Below are positions 38,478 to 46,854 of a stretch of DNA of 64,000 nucleotides, in pieces. A model generated the notes under the pieces. The model was not told the DNA's origin and searched no databases. It saw nothing but the letters and a program-made list of their open reading frames with translations. The DNA is from Alteromonas marina. GTDB lineage: Bacteria > Pseudomonadota > Gammaproteobacteria > Enterobacterales > Alteromonadaceae. Each line of letters opens with the position of its first letter. Position 1 is the stretch's first letter. The position numbers and the translations under genes are program-made. Location of the stretch: positions 96,151 through 160,150 of the forward strand of contig NZ_JWLW01000002.1 in NCBI RefSeq assembly GCF_000808575.1, in the 5' to 3' direction.

Positions 38478-38512
38478 GTGCATACAGAAAATAGAATGGC
38501 GCGCTACGTTAG

Positions 38513-39676
38513 CTACATAGTGGTGAAGATAATACCCAAAGGCATAATAAAGAATAAGCCACCGATATAAGCTGCGCCGTACATTTTCCGCTCTGCCGCT
38601 ATCACTGATAATTGATAAGACAAATTGAGCGGAATATTACGCAATAAAGGCAGACCGTAAATAAGCGTAACGCCCAGAACGTTATAAATCAGGTGCACAA
38701 GCGCTATTTGTAGTGCAAATCCACTATTAACCCCCACTACACCCAACGCTGCGATAAGCGCAGTGATACATGTGCCTATATTCGCGCCCAATGTGAACGG
38801 ATAGATATCCTTAGCTTTTAAAATTCCACTACCAACCAAAGGCACCATGAGCGATGTAGTAGTTGACGAGGATTGCACTAGCACTGTCATCACAGCACCC
38901 GACGCTATTCCAGAGAGCGGTCCTTTTCCTATGCTGGTATGCAATAGCGCCTTTGCCTTGCCCACCATAAGTGATTTCATAATTTTACCCATGTAGGTAA
39001 TTGAAAACATAATAAGGCCAATGCCAAGAATTATTTTCGCTACGCCCGGATAAATAGAAGGTAAAAAGAAGAATGCTTGTGTAACTAAGTCTGTTACCGG
39101 TTGCGTCATCGCTTTAATAGGATTAACACCAGACACACCGATGGCTTCACCAGTATGGAGAAGCGCCACCAATTGGGCACTTAAAAACTCCAAAATACCA
39201 AACGCCATTTCAAGAGGTAAGAAAATTAGTACCGAAAGTACATTGAAGAAGTCATGAATAGTGGCCGCATTGAAGGCTCGTTGAAACTCATCTTTTTTTG
39301 CAACATGACCAAGGCTCACCAGGGTGTTGGTAATACTGGTCCCAATGTTGGCACCCATCATCATGGGTATAGCGATAGTTATGGGTAAACCACCCGCTAC
39401 CATTCCGACAATAATAGAGGTAACCGTACTTGAAGACTGAATAAGTGCGGTACACACCATGCCAATAATCAATCCCATGACAGGATTAGAAGCAAAACTA
39501 AAAAGAGATTTCGCGTGGTCGCCAGTAGCAAATTTGAATCCGCTGCCAATCATGCTGACAGCTAATAACATCACATAGACTAACAAGGCTAAAAGAAGCC
39601 ACTTACGCCAGTTTTGTACTTTTTCTAGCACGCTGTTCTGGGCTAGTTGAGGGTCAATCATTGACATAATACGCAC
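38513..39676 (-). CDS. Na+/phosphate cotransporter family protein (NptA-like)
   Basis: 387 residues, polytopic. Two inverted QSSS-containing repeats define the family: CTALIQSSSTVTSIIVGMVAGG near residue 80 and TVLVQSSSTTTSLMVPLVGSG near 265, each followed by GANIGTSIT or GANIGTCIT. These proteins import phosphate with sodium. It appears monocistronic. Confidence 0.92.
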   Translation of the reverse strand: MRIMSMIDPQLAQNSVLEKVQNWRKWLLLALLVYVMLLAVSMIGSGFKFATGDHAKSLFSFASNPVMGLIIGMVCTALIQSSSTVTSIIVGMVAGGLPITIAIPMMMGANIGTSITNTLVSLGHVAKKDEFQRAFNAATIHDFFNVLSVLIFLPLEMAFGILEFLSAQLVALLHTGEAIGVSGVNPIKAMTQPVTDLVTQAFFFLPSIYPGVAKIILGIGLIMFSITYMGKIMKSLMVGKAKALLHTSIGKGPLSGIASGAVMTVLVQSSSTTTSLMVPLVGSGILKAKDIYPFTLGANIGTCITALIAALGVVGVNSGFALQIALVHLIYNVLGVTLIYGLPLLRNIPLNLSYQLSVIAAERKMYGAAYIGGLFFIMPLGIIFTTM

Positions 39677-39774
39677 AAATTCATACTTGAAAAACTCATA
39701 ATATGACGTGCGTATTACACAAAAATGACGGGGGTGAAGTGCTACCCCGCCATTCTTAGGAAGAAAAAATTCGC

Positions 39775-40827
39775 TTAGAAGCCTAAAGGATACTGCCTTA
39801 GTACACCGTGAATGTCGTCTAATGTTTCCTTCGAAAGTGAAATATCAAACGCGTCTATATTTTCTTTAAGTTGAGGCACAGTGGTAGCACCAATAATTGT
39901 TGAGGTAACACCAGGCACTTGCTTACACCACGCCAACGCGAGCTGCGAAGGTGTTATTCCTACGTTTTCTGCAATCTTCATATATTCAGCTGTAGCTGCC
40001 TGCGCTGGCGCTTTATCTCTAAATAACCCCATACGCTGAGCTAGTGTCCAACGACTACCTTCCGGTCTGGCTCCATCCTGATACTTACCACTTAACATAC
40101 CCGTTGCTAGCGGTGACCACGGTAAATACGCAATATTCTCTAGCTCACACATTTCGATTAAATATGGCCAGTCTTTCGCATGGAGCAAACTGAATTCATT
40201 TTGAATAGAAACAGGTAGCGGCATATCCAGCTCTTTGCAAAGTGTAAGAAAGGCGTGAATGCCCCAAGGCGTGTCATCTGACAGCCCCCAGTGTCTAATT
40301 TTCCCTTCATCCAACGCGCGCTTAATGCCTAAAAGGATATCACGCATACCATCCAGTTCTTTCTCTCGACTGGTTTTGGTTGGATCAGCACCATCCGGCC
40401 AATGCTTACCGAAATGTGGTGTTACTCTGTTTGGCCAATGTAGCTGGTAAACGTCGATATAATCGGTCTTTAAGCGCTCTAATGAATAGGTGAGTGCGTT
40501 TGCGATAGCGTCAGCTGTAATGGGCCCTGCATTGCGAATGTATTTTAAGCCACTGCCGGCGATTTTAGTCATTAATACAATATCAGAGCGCTTTGCTTCA
40601 TTTCGCGAGATCCAATTGCCGATAATGCGCTCTGTATCACCGTACGTATCGACATTGGGAGGAACGGGATACATTTCCGCGGTATCTAAAAAGTTAACGC
40701 CTTTATCAAGGGCGTAAGCTATTTGTTCATCTGCATCTTGCTGAGTGTTTTGAATGCCCCATGTCATTGTTCCTAAACAGATGTCTGACACCTGTAGGTC
40801 GCTATTTCCTAAGCGGTTAAACTTCAT
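39775..40827 (-). CDS. NADP(H)-dependent aldo-keto reductase, Tas-like
   Basis: 350 residues with an aldo-keto reductase TIM barrel. LGTMTWG at the N-terminus, the catalytic Asp/Tyr in NFLDTAEMYPVP, the Lys in VLMTKIAGSG and the His in VYQLHWPNR are visible. The C-terminal cofactor region GVTSTIIGATTVPQLKENI is typical. The YPVPP stretch points to the E. coli Tas subgroup. The substrate is unknown. Confidence 0.92.
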   Translation of the reverse strand: MKFNRLGNSDLQVSDICLGTMTWGIQNTQQDADEQIAYALDKGVNFLDTAEMYPVPPNVDTYGDTERIIGNWISRNEAKRSDIVLMTKIAGSGLKYIRNAGPITADAIANALTYSLERLKTDYIDVYQLHWPNRVTPHFGKHWPDGADPTKTSREKELDGMRDILLGIKRALDEGKIRHWGLSDDTPWGIHAFLTLCKELDMPLPVSIQNEFSLLHAKDWPYLIEMCELENIAYLPWSPLATGMLSGKYQDGARPEGSRWTLAQRMGLFRDKAPAQAATAEYMKIAENVGITPSQLALAWCKQVPGVTSTIIGATTVPQLKENIDAFDISLSKETLDDIHGVLRQYPLGF

Positions 40828-40917
40828 CTTTGCTTCTACCTTGGCTTATACCTTGTTAATGCAATAGTGAGTCGGCCGCTTTAGAAAATCTACTTACTTT
40901 TAGCTTTTAAATGAAAG

Positions 40918-41976
40918 CTATGAGACTTTCTTATTGGCCAACTCGGCTTCTACGCTGGCGAGCCGCGCCTCAATATCTCTTTTCGACTCGACCATTTCAT
41001 TTGCCAGCTCTGCGAGTGACTTTAACTCTGCAAACCCTAACTTTCTGGTATCAATCACTTGATACTGACGCTTGCAGCGATAAAAGAAAGTGAGAAAGTT
41101 AACAAATGCACGATGAAATGTCGCAAAACTCTTGATTAGCACCAGAATTAAAACGACAGACGTAAGCGCGGCAATACTTAAGCTGTAAATACGCACTTGC
41201 GCCTCTTGTTGTTCAATTACCGGCTGCAATGCAGCGTCAACGGCTTTCAATTGAGTTTCAACATTATGGGCGTTTTGTCTAAATTCCCTACGGAGCCCCT
41301 CATTGTGGGTTACTCCATAGATCGTGAATGCGTCAATTAACTGTAAAAGCGCTTCTCTGTACTGGACCAAGGTGCCTTTTAGTAAAGCGGTGCCTCCACG
41401 TTCTGACATTAAACGCTCACTTAACGTCATCATCTGCTTCGCATACGTTCCTTCTTGGCTAATCTGGAAGTTACGCGTAGAAAGTTGAATACGGGTTAAC
41501 AGCTCATTTACTTGGGGGCTTCGTGCCAGCTCACCTTCATTAAGTGCATTTTCTAACTCGGTAATACGCGCTCTCAAACCATCGTTTTGCGTTAACCCAA
41601 TTCGCTCTTGCAGTGACACCACTTGTCGAAATGTACCGCTATAAGCTTCCATAGAAGACGACAAGCTTTCAACGTCAGCCACGGGTAGTCGATATTCGTC
41701 AAACAGGGGGACAATAGACGATAGCCGACCTTGAAACTCATAGGCTTGCTGAAGGAACTTATCGAAATAAACCGTCTCGTGGCGAAGAAGAAAATCTTTT
41801 TCGTGTCGTCGCATTTGCAGCAGATCTTGCCCCATCCGCAATAACACATCACGCTGCTGGTGTAACCCAATAAGTCGCTGTGTAAAATAATGCTGGCTAA
41901 CCACCAATACGCCCATGCCGATTACACAAACAAGTGTCATTAATACTAGACGAGATTTAATAGAATCGAATTTCAT
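40918..41976 (-). CDS. membrane protein with HBM-like four-helix sensor domain and no output domain
   Basis: 352 residues. TM1 is near 10-28, a long periplasmic helical domain (about 30-262) begins QMRRHEKDFLLRHE, which matches the start of HBM/MCP-type helical bimodular domains, and TM2 is near 265-285 (SLSIAALTSVVLILVLI). The cytoplasmic tail of only about 65 residues ends in a coiled coil (LAELANEMVESKRDIEARLASVEAELANKK). No HAMP, methyl-accepting or kinase domain follows. Confidence 0.72.
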   Translation of the reverse strand: MKFDSIKSRLVLMTLVCVIGMGVLVVSQHYFTQRLIGLHQQRDVLLRMGQDLLQMRRHEKDFLLRHETVYFDKFLQQAYEFQGRLSSIVPLFDEYRLPVADVESLSSSMEAYSGTFRQVVSLQERIGLTQNDGLRARITELENALNEGELARSPQVNELLTRIQLSTRNFQISQEGTYAKQMMTLSERLMSERGGTALLKGTLVQYREALLQLIDAFTIYGVTHNEGLRREFRQNAHNVETQLKAVDAALQPVIEQQEAQVRIYSLSIAALTSVVLILVLIKSFATFHRAFVNFLTFFYRCKRQYQVIDTRKLGFAELKSLAELANEMVESKRDIEARLASVEAELANKKVS

Positions 41977-42354
41977 GACAAGCTCCTCTGGGGAGAAAAG
42001 CGGGCACCAGCTACATAACCAAAAGCTAATAAACCCTTAAAACACATCAACATACGTCATCAATATAGATCGTTCGCAGGTACTTTATTATTAAACCTTT
42101 GTAGCATTTTTGAGCATTCCTTTAACTAAAATAATCTCACAATTAGGGTGAAACCCCTATGTTATGCACCTTTTCAAAAAGCCACTATTAAGGCGTACCT
42201 TGCTGCGATGACGTAATCCGATATACGCCGCGTAACAATATATAACTGGCTTTCTGTTATATACAACGCGTTCAATCGTGCTGATGACAATATTGATAAC
42301 GATATTCTCTGTAGTACCAAAGAAAACCGCAGCCTCTAGAATTTGGAGAAGAAT
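41977..42354. promoter_or_regulatory. promoter region of protease 1, with TAGGGTGAAACCCCTA palindrome
   Basis: No gene is supported here. The palindromic TAGGGTGAAACCCCTA at 42144-42159 resembles in outline, though not exactly, the GGGAGTTCCCCCTA motif before protease 2 and the PEP-CTERM gene. It lies about 195 bp from the protease 1 start, farther than the other two. Confidence 0.4.
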
Positions 42355-44832
42355 ATGAAGAAGTTCGCCCTATCTACCTTAGCTGCTGCAATGCTTGCAA
42401 GCCCTTCAGCTCAAACGCTAGCTGATGCTTACATCGGCTCTCAAATGGCCGATAAACTAGTGTCTTTGTCCCCTACAGAATCATTAATGGCAGTAGTGAC
42501 CTATGATCAAATGTCACCTCTTGCCGAGTCTCAAATAACGCAACTATTGAATTTGGGTATTACCGAAGGCGTTCAATTTAAAAACTTACCTATTATTGGG
42601 GTAGTGGCGACTAAGTCACAAATTGAAGCCATTGCACAATTCGACGGCGTACGTTCAGTATTCGCTAACCGTGAAATGAGTCTTTTCAACGCAGACGCAC
42701 GGGAAATAACAGGTGTAGCTGATTTACAGGGCGAGGCATTTGCATCGCGCAACGACGTTGAATTTACCGGTAAAGGCTCAACTATTTTAGTCATCGACTC
42801 TGGTATTGATGCGTCGCACCAGGATCATTTCTTCGGTGACACTGTGGTTGATAACGTGCAAGCAATTCTAAATCCTGGCGCGCTGTCGATTGTTGGTATA
42901 ACCGGCCCTACATTATCAAACCAGGTTAATACAGACTTAAACTCAGGCCACGGTACTCACGTAACGGGCACTATTGCTGGTACTGGCGCCATGTCTGGCG
43001 GCAAGCACCGCGGCGCAGCACCCGACGCAGATATTATTGGTTATGGCTCGGGTGCAGCTGTACTGCTACTTGACACCATCGGCGGTTTTGATTACGCAAT
43101 TAGCAAGCAATACACCTTCGATAACCCTATCAAGGTCATCAGTAATTCATGGGGCTCTAGCGGCAAGTATGAACCACTTGGCCCGGTATCATTAGCAAGC
43201 TACAAAGCGCACACAATGGGAATGCTAAGTGTTTTCGCCGCGGGTAATAGCGGCCCTGGTGAAGACTCGCATAATCCATACGCACAAATTCCTTGGGGTA
43301 TTTCTGTGGGTGCGGGCGATAAGTTTGGCAAGCTTGCAGATTTCTCTTCTCGCGGTCTTAAAGGCGAGTCTGGCGACTTTACTATGCCCGACGGCACTGA
43401 GTGGACGTATACAAACGACGTAACCGTTGTAGCTCCTGGTGTAGATATTATCTCTACACGTGCTGTTTTAAATGCCGCAGCGAACGGCGGTGATGGGGAT
43501 ATAGGTGTTATTGAGCCGCAGAACCTACCTTTTTATACCATGATTTCTGGTACTTCTATGGCTACACCGCATGTGTCAGGAATTATTGCGTTGATGCTGG
43601 AAGCCAATCCAAACCTTGATAACTTAACCATCAAACGCTTGCTTCAAGAAACTGCCACAAATATGCCTGGTTACGAGCGTTGGGAAGTGGGTGCGGGTTA
43701 TGTTAATGCACGCTCTGCGGTTGCTGCTGCGCTACTTGAAGATATGGACCATAAGGTGACGGTTAATAACCTTGACTCTAAGACCTTTAAAGCCAACGCT
43801 TTAGTGACCACCAGCGACCGTGTAGAAAACTTCGATGTTTTTTACTCACCAGTAGGCGCACCTGAAGTCATTGAGTTTGAAGTAGGCACGGAAGAAGTAC
43901 TTGTAAAGGCCTCTGCCGACAGTTTCGCAAATCTGACCAAACTTGTGCTAGTTGCGCCAGACGGCACTGAGTATCGTGGCAACCTCACTACGCCAGTACT
44001 GACTACTACCATGCGTGTCGCTGCACCTGCAATGCCTGGCACATGGGGCGTATACGTTTATGGTTTAACATCACTCTCTGGCGTAGAAGCTGATCCATTG
44101 GGTTTAACTAACGGCCCAGGTTTACCTGAAACATTTAACGTTACTGTGTCGTTTGAAAATAGCGGCGGCTTTGAAGGTATGGACGATGTTGAAGGTCATC
44201 CTCAGCAAAATGCCATTGAGTTCGCTGTTAGTGAGCGCCTAATGGACGCCATCAACAGCCGTGGCTTTTCACCAGATGCTCGCCTGAAACGCAAAGATTT
44301 TGCCCGCTATGCAGTAATGGGAGGGGCTGTAAGACAGTACCGTGACCTGCTAAACGAAGAACGCCCAAACATTGGTTCAGTACCTGGGTTTGACAAGGCA
44401 TTCATCGAGTCAGTAATGGTTAATGGTGGCGCGCTTAAAGATAAGCTTCGCACACAAGCACCTATATTAAGAAGTGTAAACGGCAGCGCAGACCCATTTG
44501 CAAGTGTTACCAAGTTAGACATTGCGTATTCACTTGTTCAAATGTTAGGTCTTGAGGAAGCGGCACTTAGCTTTGACCCAAGCGCCGACATCGTTGTTGA
44601 CTACAATGGCGAGCAAATTGTGCTAAAAGACCAAGACAGTATTCCGGCTGATATGAAGGGCTACGTTCAATTAGCACTTACCTTGTCGTTGATTAACGCA
44701 GAGTTTGGTGTAGAGCAAAGTCCATTCAGCATCACGCCTACTATCACTGCGAGCTTCGCGCCAGATACGGTTATAACCAGAGCGCATTACGCTGTATTAG
44801 CTTCGCGCTTCTTTGTTCAGTATTTCGAATAA
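42355..44832 (+). CDS. secreted subtilisin-like (S8) serine protease 1
   Basis: About 825 residues. A signal peptide (MKKFALSTLAAAMLASPSAQTLA) is followed by an inhibitor-I9-like propeptide (about 40-110) and an S8 domain. The catalytic triad is visible: Asp148 in VIDSGID, His199 in GHGTHV, Ser401 in GTSMATPHVSG, with the oxyanion Asn in FAAGNSGPGE. A beta-rich domain and an SLH-like C-terminus (VSERLMDAINSRGFSPDARLKRKDF) follow. ATG 42355 has GGAG upstream. It is a clear paralogue of the protease at 51739-54186. Confidence 0.92.
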   Translation: MKKFALSTLAAAMLASPSAQTLADAYIGSQMADKLVSLSPTESLMAVVTYDQMSPLAESQITQLLNLGITEGVQFKNLPIIGVVATKSQIEAIAQFDGVRSVFANREMSLFNADAREITGVADLQGEAFASRNDVEFTGKGSTILVIDSGIDASHQDHFFGDTVVDNVQAILNPGALSIVGITGPTLSNQVNTDLNSGHGTHVTGTIAGTGAMSGGKHRGAAPDADIIGYGSGAAVLLLDTIGGFDYAISKQYTFDNPIKVISNSWGSSGKYEPLGPVSLASYKAHTMGMLSVFAAGNSGPGEDSHNPYAQIPWGISVGAGDKFGKLADFSSRGLKGESGDFTMPDGTEWTYTNDVTVVAPGVDIISTRAVLNAAANGGDGDIGVIEPQNLPFYTMISGTSMATPHVSGIIALMLEANPNLDNLTIKRLLQETATNMPGYERWEVGAGYVNARSAVAAALLEDMDHKVTVNNLDSKTFKANALVTTSDRVENFDVFYSPVGAPEVIEFEVGTEEVLVKASADSFANLTKLVLVAPDGTEYRGNLTTPVLTTTMRVAAPAMPGTWGVYVYGLTSLSGVEADPLGLTNGPGLPETFNVTVSFENSGGFEGMDDVEGHPQQNAIEFAVSERLMDAINSRGFSPDARLKRKDFARYAVMGGAVRQYRDLLNEERPNIGSVPGFDKAFIESVMVNGGALKDKLRTQAPILRSVNGSADPFASVTKLDIAYSLVQMLGLEEAALSFDPSADIVVDYNGEQIVLKDQDSIPADMKGYVQLALTLSLINAEFGVEQSPFSITPTITASFAPDTVITRAHYAVLASRFFVQYFE

Positions 44833-44852
44833 AATCGCAAACCACTGAAAAC

Positions 44853-44889
44853 GGTGCCATTATATTAATTGATAATGGCACCATTTTAG
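44853..44889 (+). terminator. terminator of protease 1
   Basis: An 11-bp perfect stem, GGTGCCATTAT with ATAATGGCACC, is followed by ATTTT, 20 bp after the protease stop codon. A further palindrome GGTTAAATTTTAACC (44889-44903) follows just before the next gene. Confidence 0.8.
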
Positions 44890-44924
44890 GTTAAATTTTA
44901 ACCAATACTGAAAGAGGTCATCCT

Positions 44925-45770
44925 ATGATGTTTACTGCGATGAAATTCAGACAACTTACCACCGTTGTTGCCACCACAGCCCTACTTTTGTTTTCCACTG
45001 CACAAGCACAGGTAGTCACGCCTGCAACTCTCACTGTCGACGACAATAAGATTCAGGCCAAACTGACGCTAAGCAGCTTAATTGAAGTAGATTTAACTGT
45101 AGAGTTCGAAAACAGTATTGGCCTTAATGCTAACAATATTGACATTACCGCTGAGTTGCTTGACCCCACAGATTTGACCATTACAGACCGCCTGCCCTCA
45201 ACATTAACAAGCGCTGTTTCGGGTTTCCCGGTTCTTGTGTCAATCTCTCCGAAAGCTAACGCCGGTTTTGGTTTTGAAGGTTTAGCGACGGTTGAGCTTT
45301 ACACCAAAGCTATTCACTACACGCCAACCATTCCATGGCGTTTGTTTACGTCTCACGACGGTGGCGAATTTGAAGATATAACCGTACTCATGTCATCAGG
45401 TAGTATCCGCGCGCGTGGCAGCACAGGTCAATTTTCTGATTTCATTATCTTACTAGACAATCGCCCGTCAGCTTCTGTTATCGATGACAAAGTTGCTTCT
45501 TTAAGCTCGATAGTAAATGGTAACCGCGATAAAATTTCGGCGCTACTAGAAACAGCTATAGACAGTGGAATAAACGATGTCCAGTCGGCATTGACGGTAA
45601 ACGATGACGATGCGGCACTGGTTGCTGTAGATAGCCTTATATCGCTTATTGATAATGCGTCTGGCAGTGAAATTGCAGATGTGTGGCGCTCAAGTGGTGA
45701 TGTTGTGAATGTGAAAGGTTTACTACTTACTCAACTACAAACATTACGCTTTAGCTTAAGAACATTATAA
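44925..45770 (+). CDS. secreted protein of unknown function next to protease 1
   Basis: 281 residues with a signal peptide ending STAQAQ. I do not recognise the family. The N-terminal two-thirds is beta-rich (VEVDLTVEFENSIGL-like strands, TVELYTKAIHYTPTIPWRLF, SHDGGEFEDIT). The last 80 residues look helical and acidic (ALLETAIDSGINDVQSALTV). Start MMFTAM is preceded by GAAAGAGG. A terminator separates it from protease 1, so co-transcription is uncertain. Confidence 0.7.
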   Translation: MMFTAMKFRQLTTVVATTALLLFSTAQAQVVTPATLTVDDNKIQAKLTLSSLIEVDLTVEFENSIGLNANNIDITAELLDPTDLTITDRLPSTLTSAVSGFPVLVSISPKANAGFGFEGLATVELYTKAIHYTPTIPWRLFTSHDGGEFEDITVLMSSGSIRARGSTGQFSDFIILLDNRPSASVIDDKVASLSSIVNGNRDKISALLETAIDSGINDVQSALTVNDDDAALVAVDSLISLIDNASGSEIADVWRSSGDVVNVKGLLLTQLQTLRFSLRTL

Positions 45771-45794
45771 GTCATAGACCAACAGTCTCTGACA

Positions 45795-45828
45795 AGTTTA
45801 ATTGCGTTGAAATCGACGCAATTAAACT
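45795..45828. promoter_or_regulatory. perfect 13-bp inverted repeat upstream of the FHA-GAF gene
   Basis: AGTTTAATTGCGT and ACGCAATTAAACT flank an 8-nt spacer. No T-run follows on either strand, so an operator or mRNA hairpin is as likely as a terminator. It lies 24 bp after the secreted protein gene and about 100 bp before the FHA-GAF start. Confidence 0.55.
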
Positions 45829-45929
45829 GGCGCTTGGCGTGCACTGATAAGAAAAAGTTCGCTCATTTGTGTGATTTTATACAAATAGATGGAAAGAGAT
45901 GGCACCAGTGACGCGACGAGGAATATGCC

Positions 45930-46769
45930 ATGCCGTTAAAAATAGCCTTTACAGAATATAACGGAAGCGTAAGTGAGCACTTGCTCTTTGAAGGTCGAGA
46001 GTATCAAGTCGGTCGCGCTGAAAGCGCAGACATCGTTATTCCCCACCCCCAAGTTTCTCGCTCTCATATTGTATTACGAGCAAACAAACAAGCTGACAAC
46101 GATCACGTTTGGCAGCTTAATGACATGAGCTCTACAGGGTGCTTCAGTGCGGGAATTCAAATAAAGCACCTGACGCTAGACAAACCACATGTATTACAGC
46201 TTGGTCCAGTACCCTGTGAATTTACTCCCCTTGCACTCAATAATGTGGTTAGGCTTGATAGCCAACGGGAGTGGAGAAAGCAACAACTAAAGCAGTACCA
46301 AACGCAGCTTCAACAGTGTAATAGCAGTACTGCTCTTATTAACTTTGCCAGAGAATGTTTAATCCAATCATTAGGGTGTGAACGTGCATCACTCATTTTG
46401 TTTGATAAAATAAATAACTATCAACTCGGGGTGGGCTATGAAAGCTGGATGCAAGGTGAGGACTTTACCGGTAGCCGTACCATTATCAACCAATGCATAC
46501 AAGCAAATGCTGTTCGTGCCATTGGCAATATTGTTTGCGAAAAATCGTTAAACAACCAGCATAGTATAATCAGTCACGGTATTCAGGCTGCCATCTGTGT
46601 ACCTGTTTGTATTGATGAAAAGCCCGTTGGCGTATTGTACGCAGACTCGACGCTGGGACGCCGTTACTTTACTCAAACGGACATAGATTTTGCCACTTCT
46701 TTAGCTAATATGATTTCGATGCGTTTGTTATTCCACACAATTGAGCATAAACTTTCACTCATAAGCTAA
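45930..46769 (+). CDS. FHA-GAF domain protein
   Basis: 279 residues. An N-terminal FHA domain (about 20-95) shows the phosphothreonine-binding pattern VGRAESADIVIPHPQVSRSH and NDMSSTGCF. A GAF domain (about 130-270) follows, with CERASLILFDK, AAICVPVCIDEKPVGVLYAD and FATSLANM. FHA domains bind phosphothreonine, and a Ser/Thr kinase is encoded 85 bp downstream in the same direction. It is therefore a likely kinase substrate or adaptor (inference). Confidence 0.88.
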   Translation: MPLKIAFTEYNGSVSEHLLFEGREYQVGRAESADIVIPHPQVSRSHIVLRANKQADNDHVWQLNDMSSTGCFSAGIQIKHLTLDKPHVLQLGPVPCEFTPLALNNVVRLDSQREWRKQQLKQYQTQLQQCNSSTALINFARECLIQSLGCERASLILFDKINNYQLGVGYESWMQGEDFTGSRTIINQCIQANAVRAIGNIVCEKSLNNQHSIISHGIQAAICVPVCIDEKPVGVLYADSTLGRRYFTQTDIDFATSLANMISMRLLFHTIEHKLSLIS

Positions 46770-46854
46770 AATAAAAATAACAACAACAATTTAGTAACGC
46801 AATTCGTCTATTCGATTGCGTCGCTGTAGTGATTAGTGAAGTGTGGAGAAGGCT

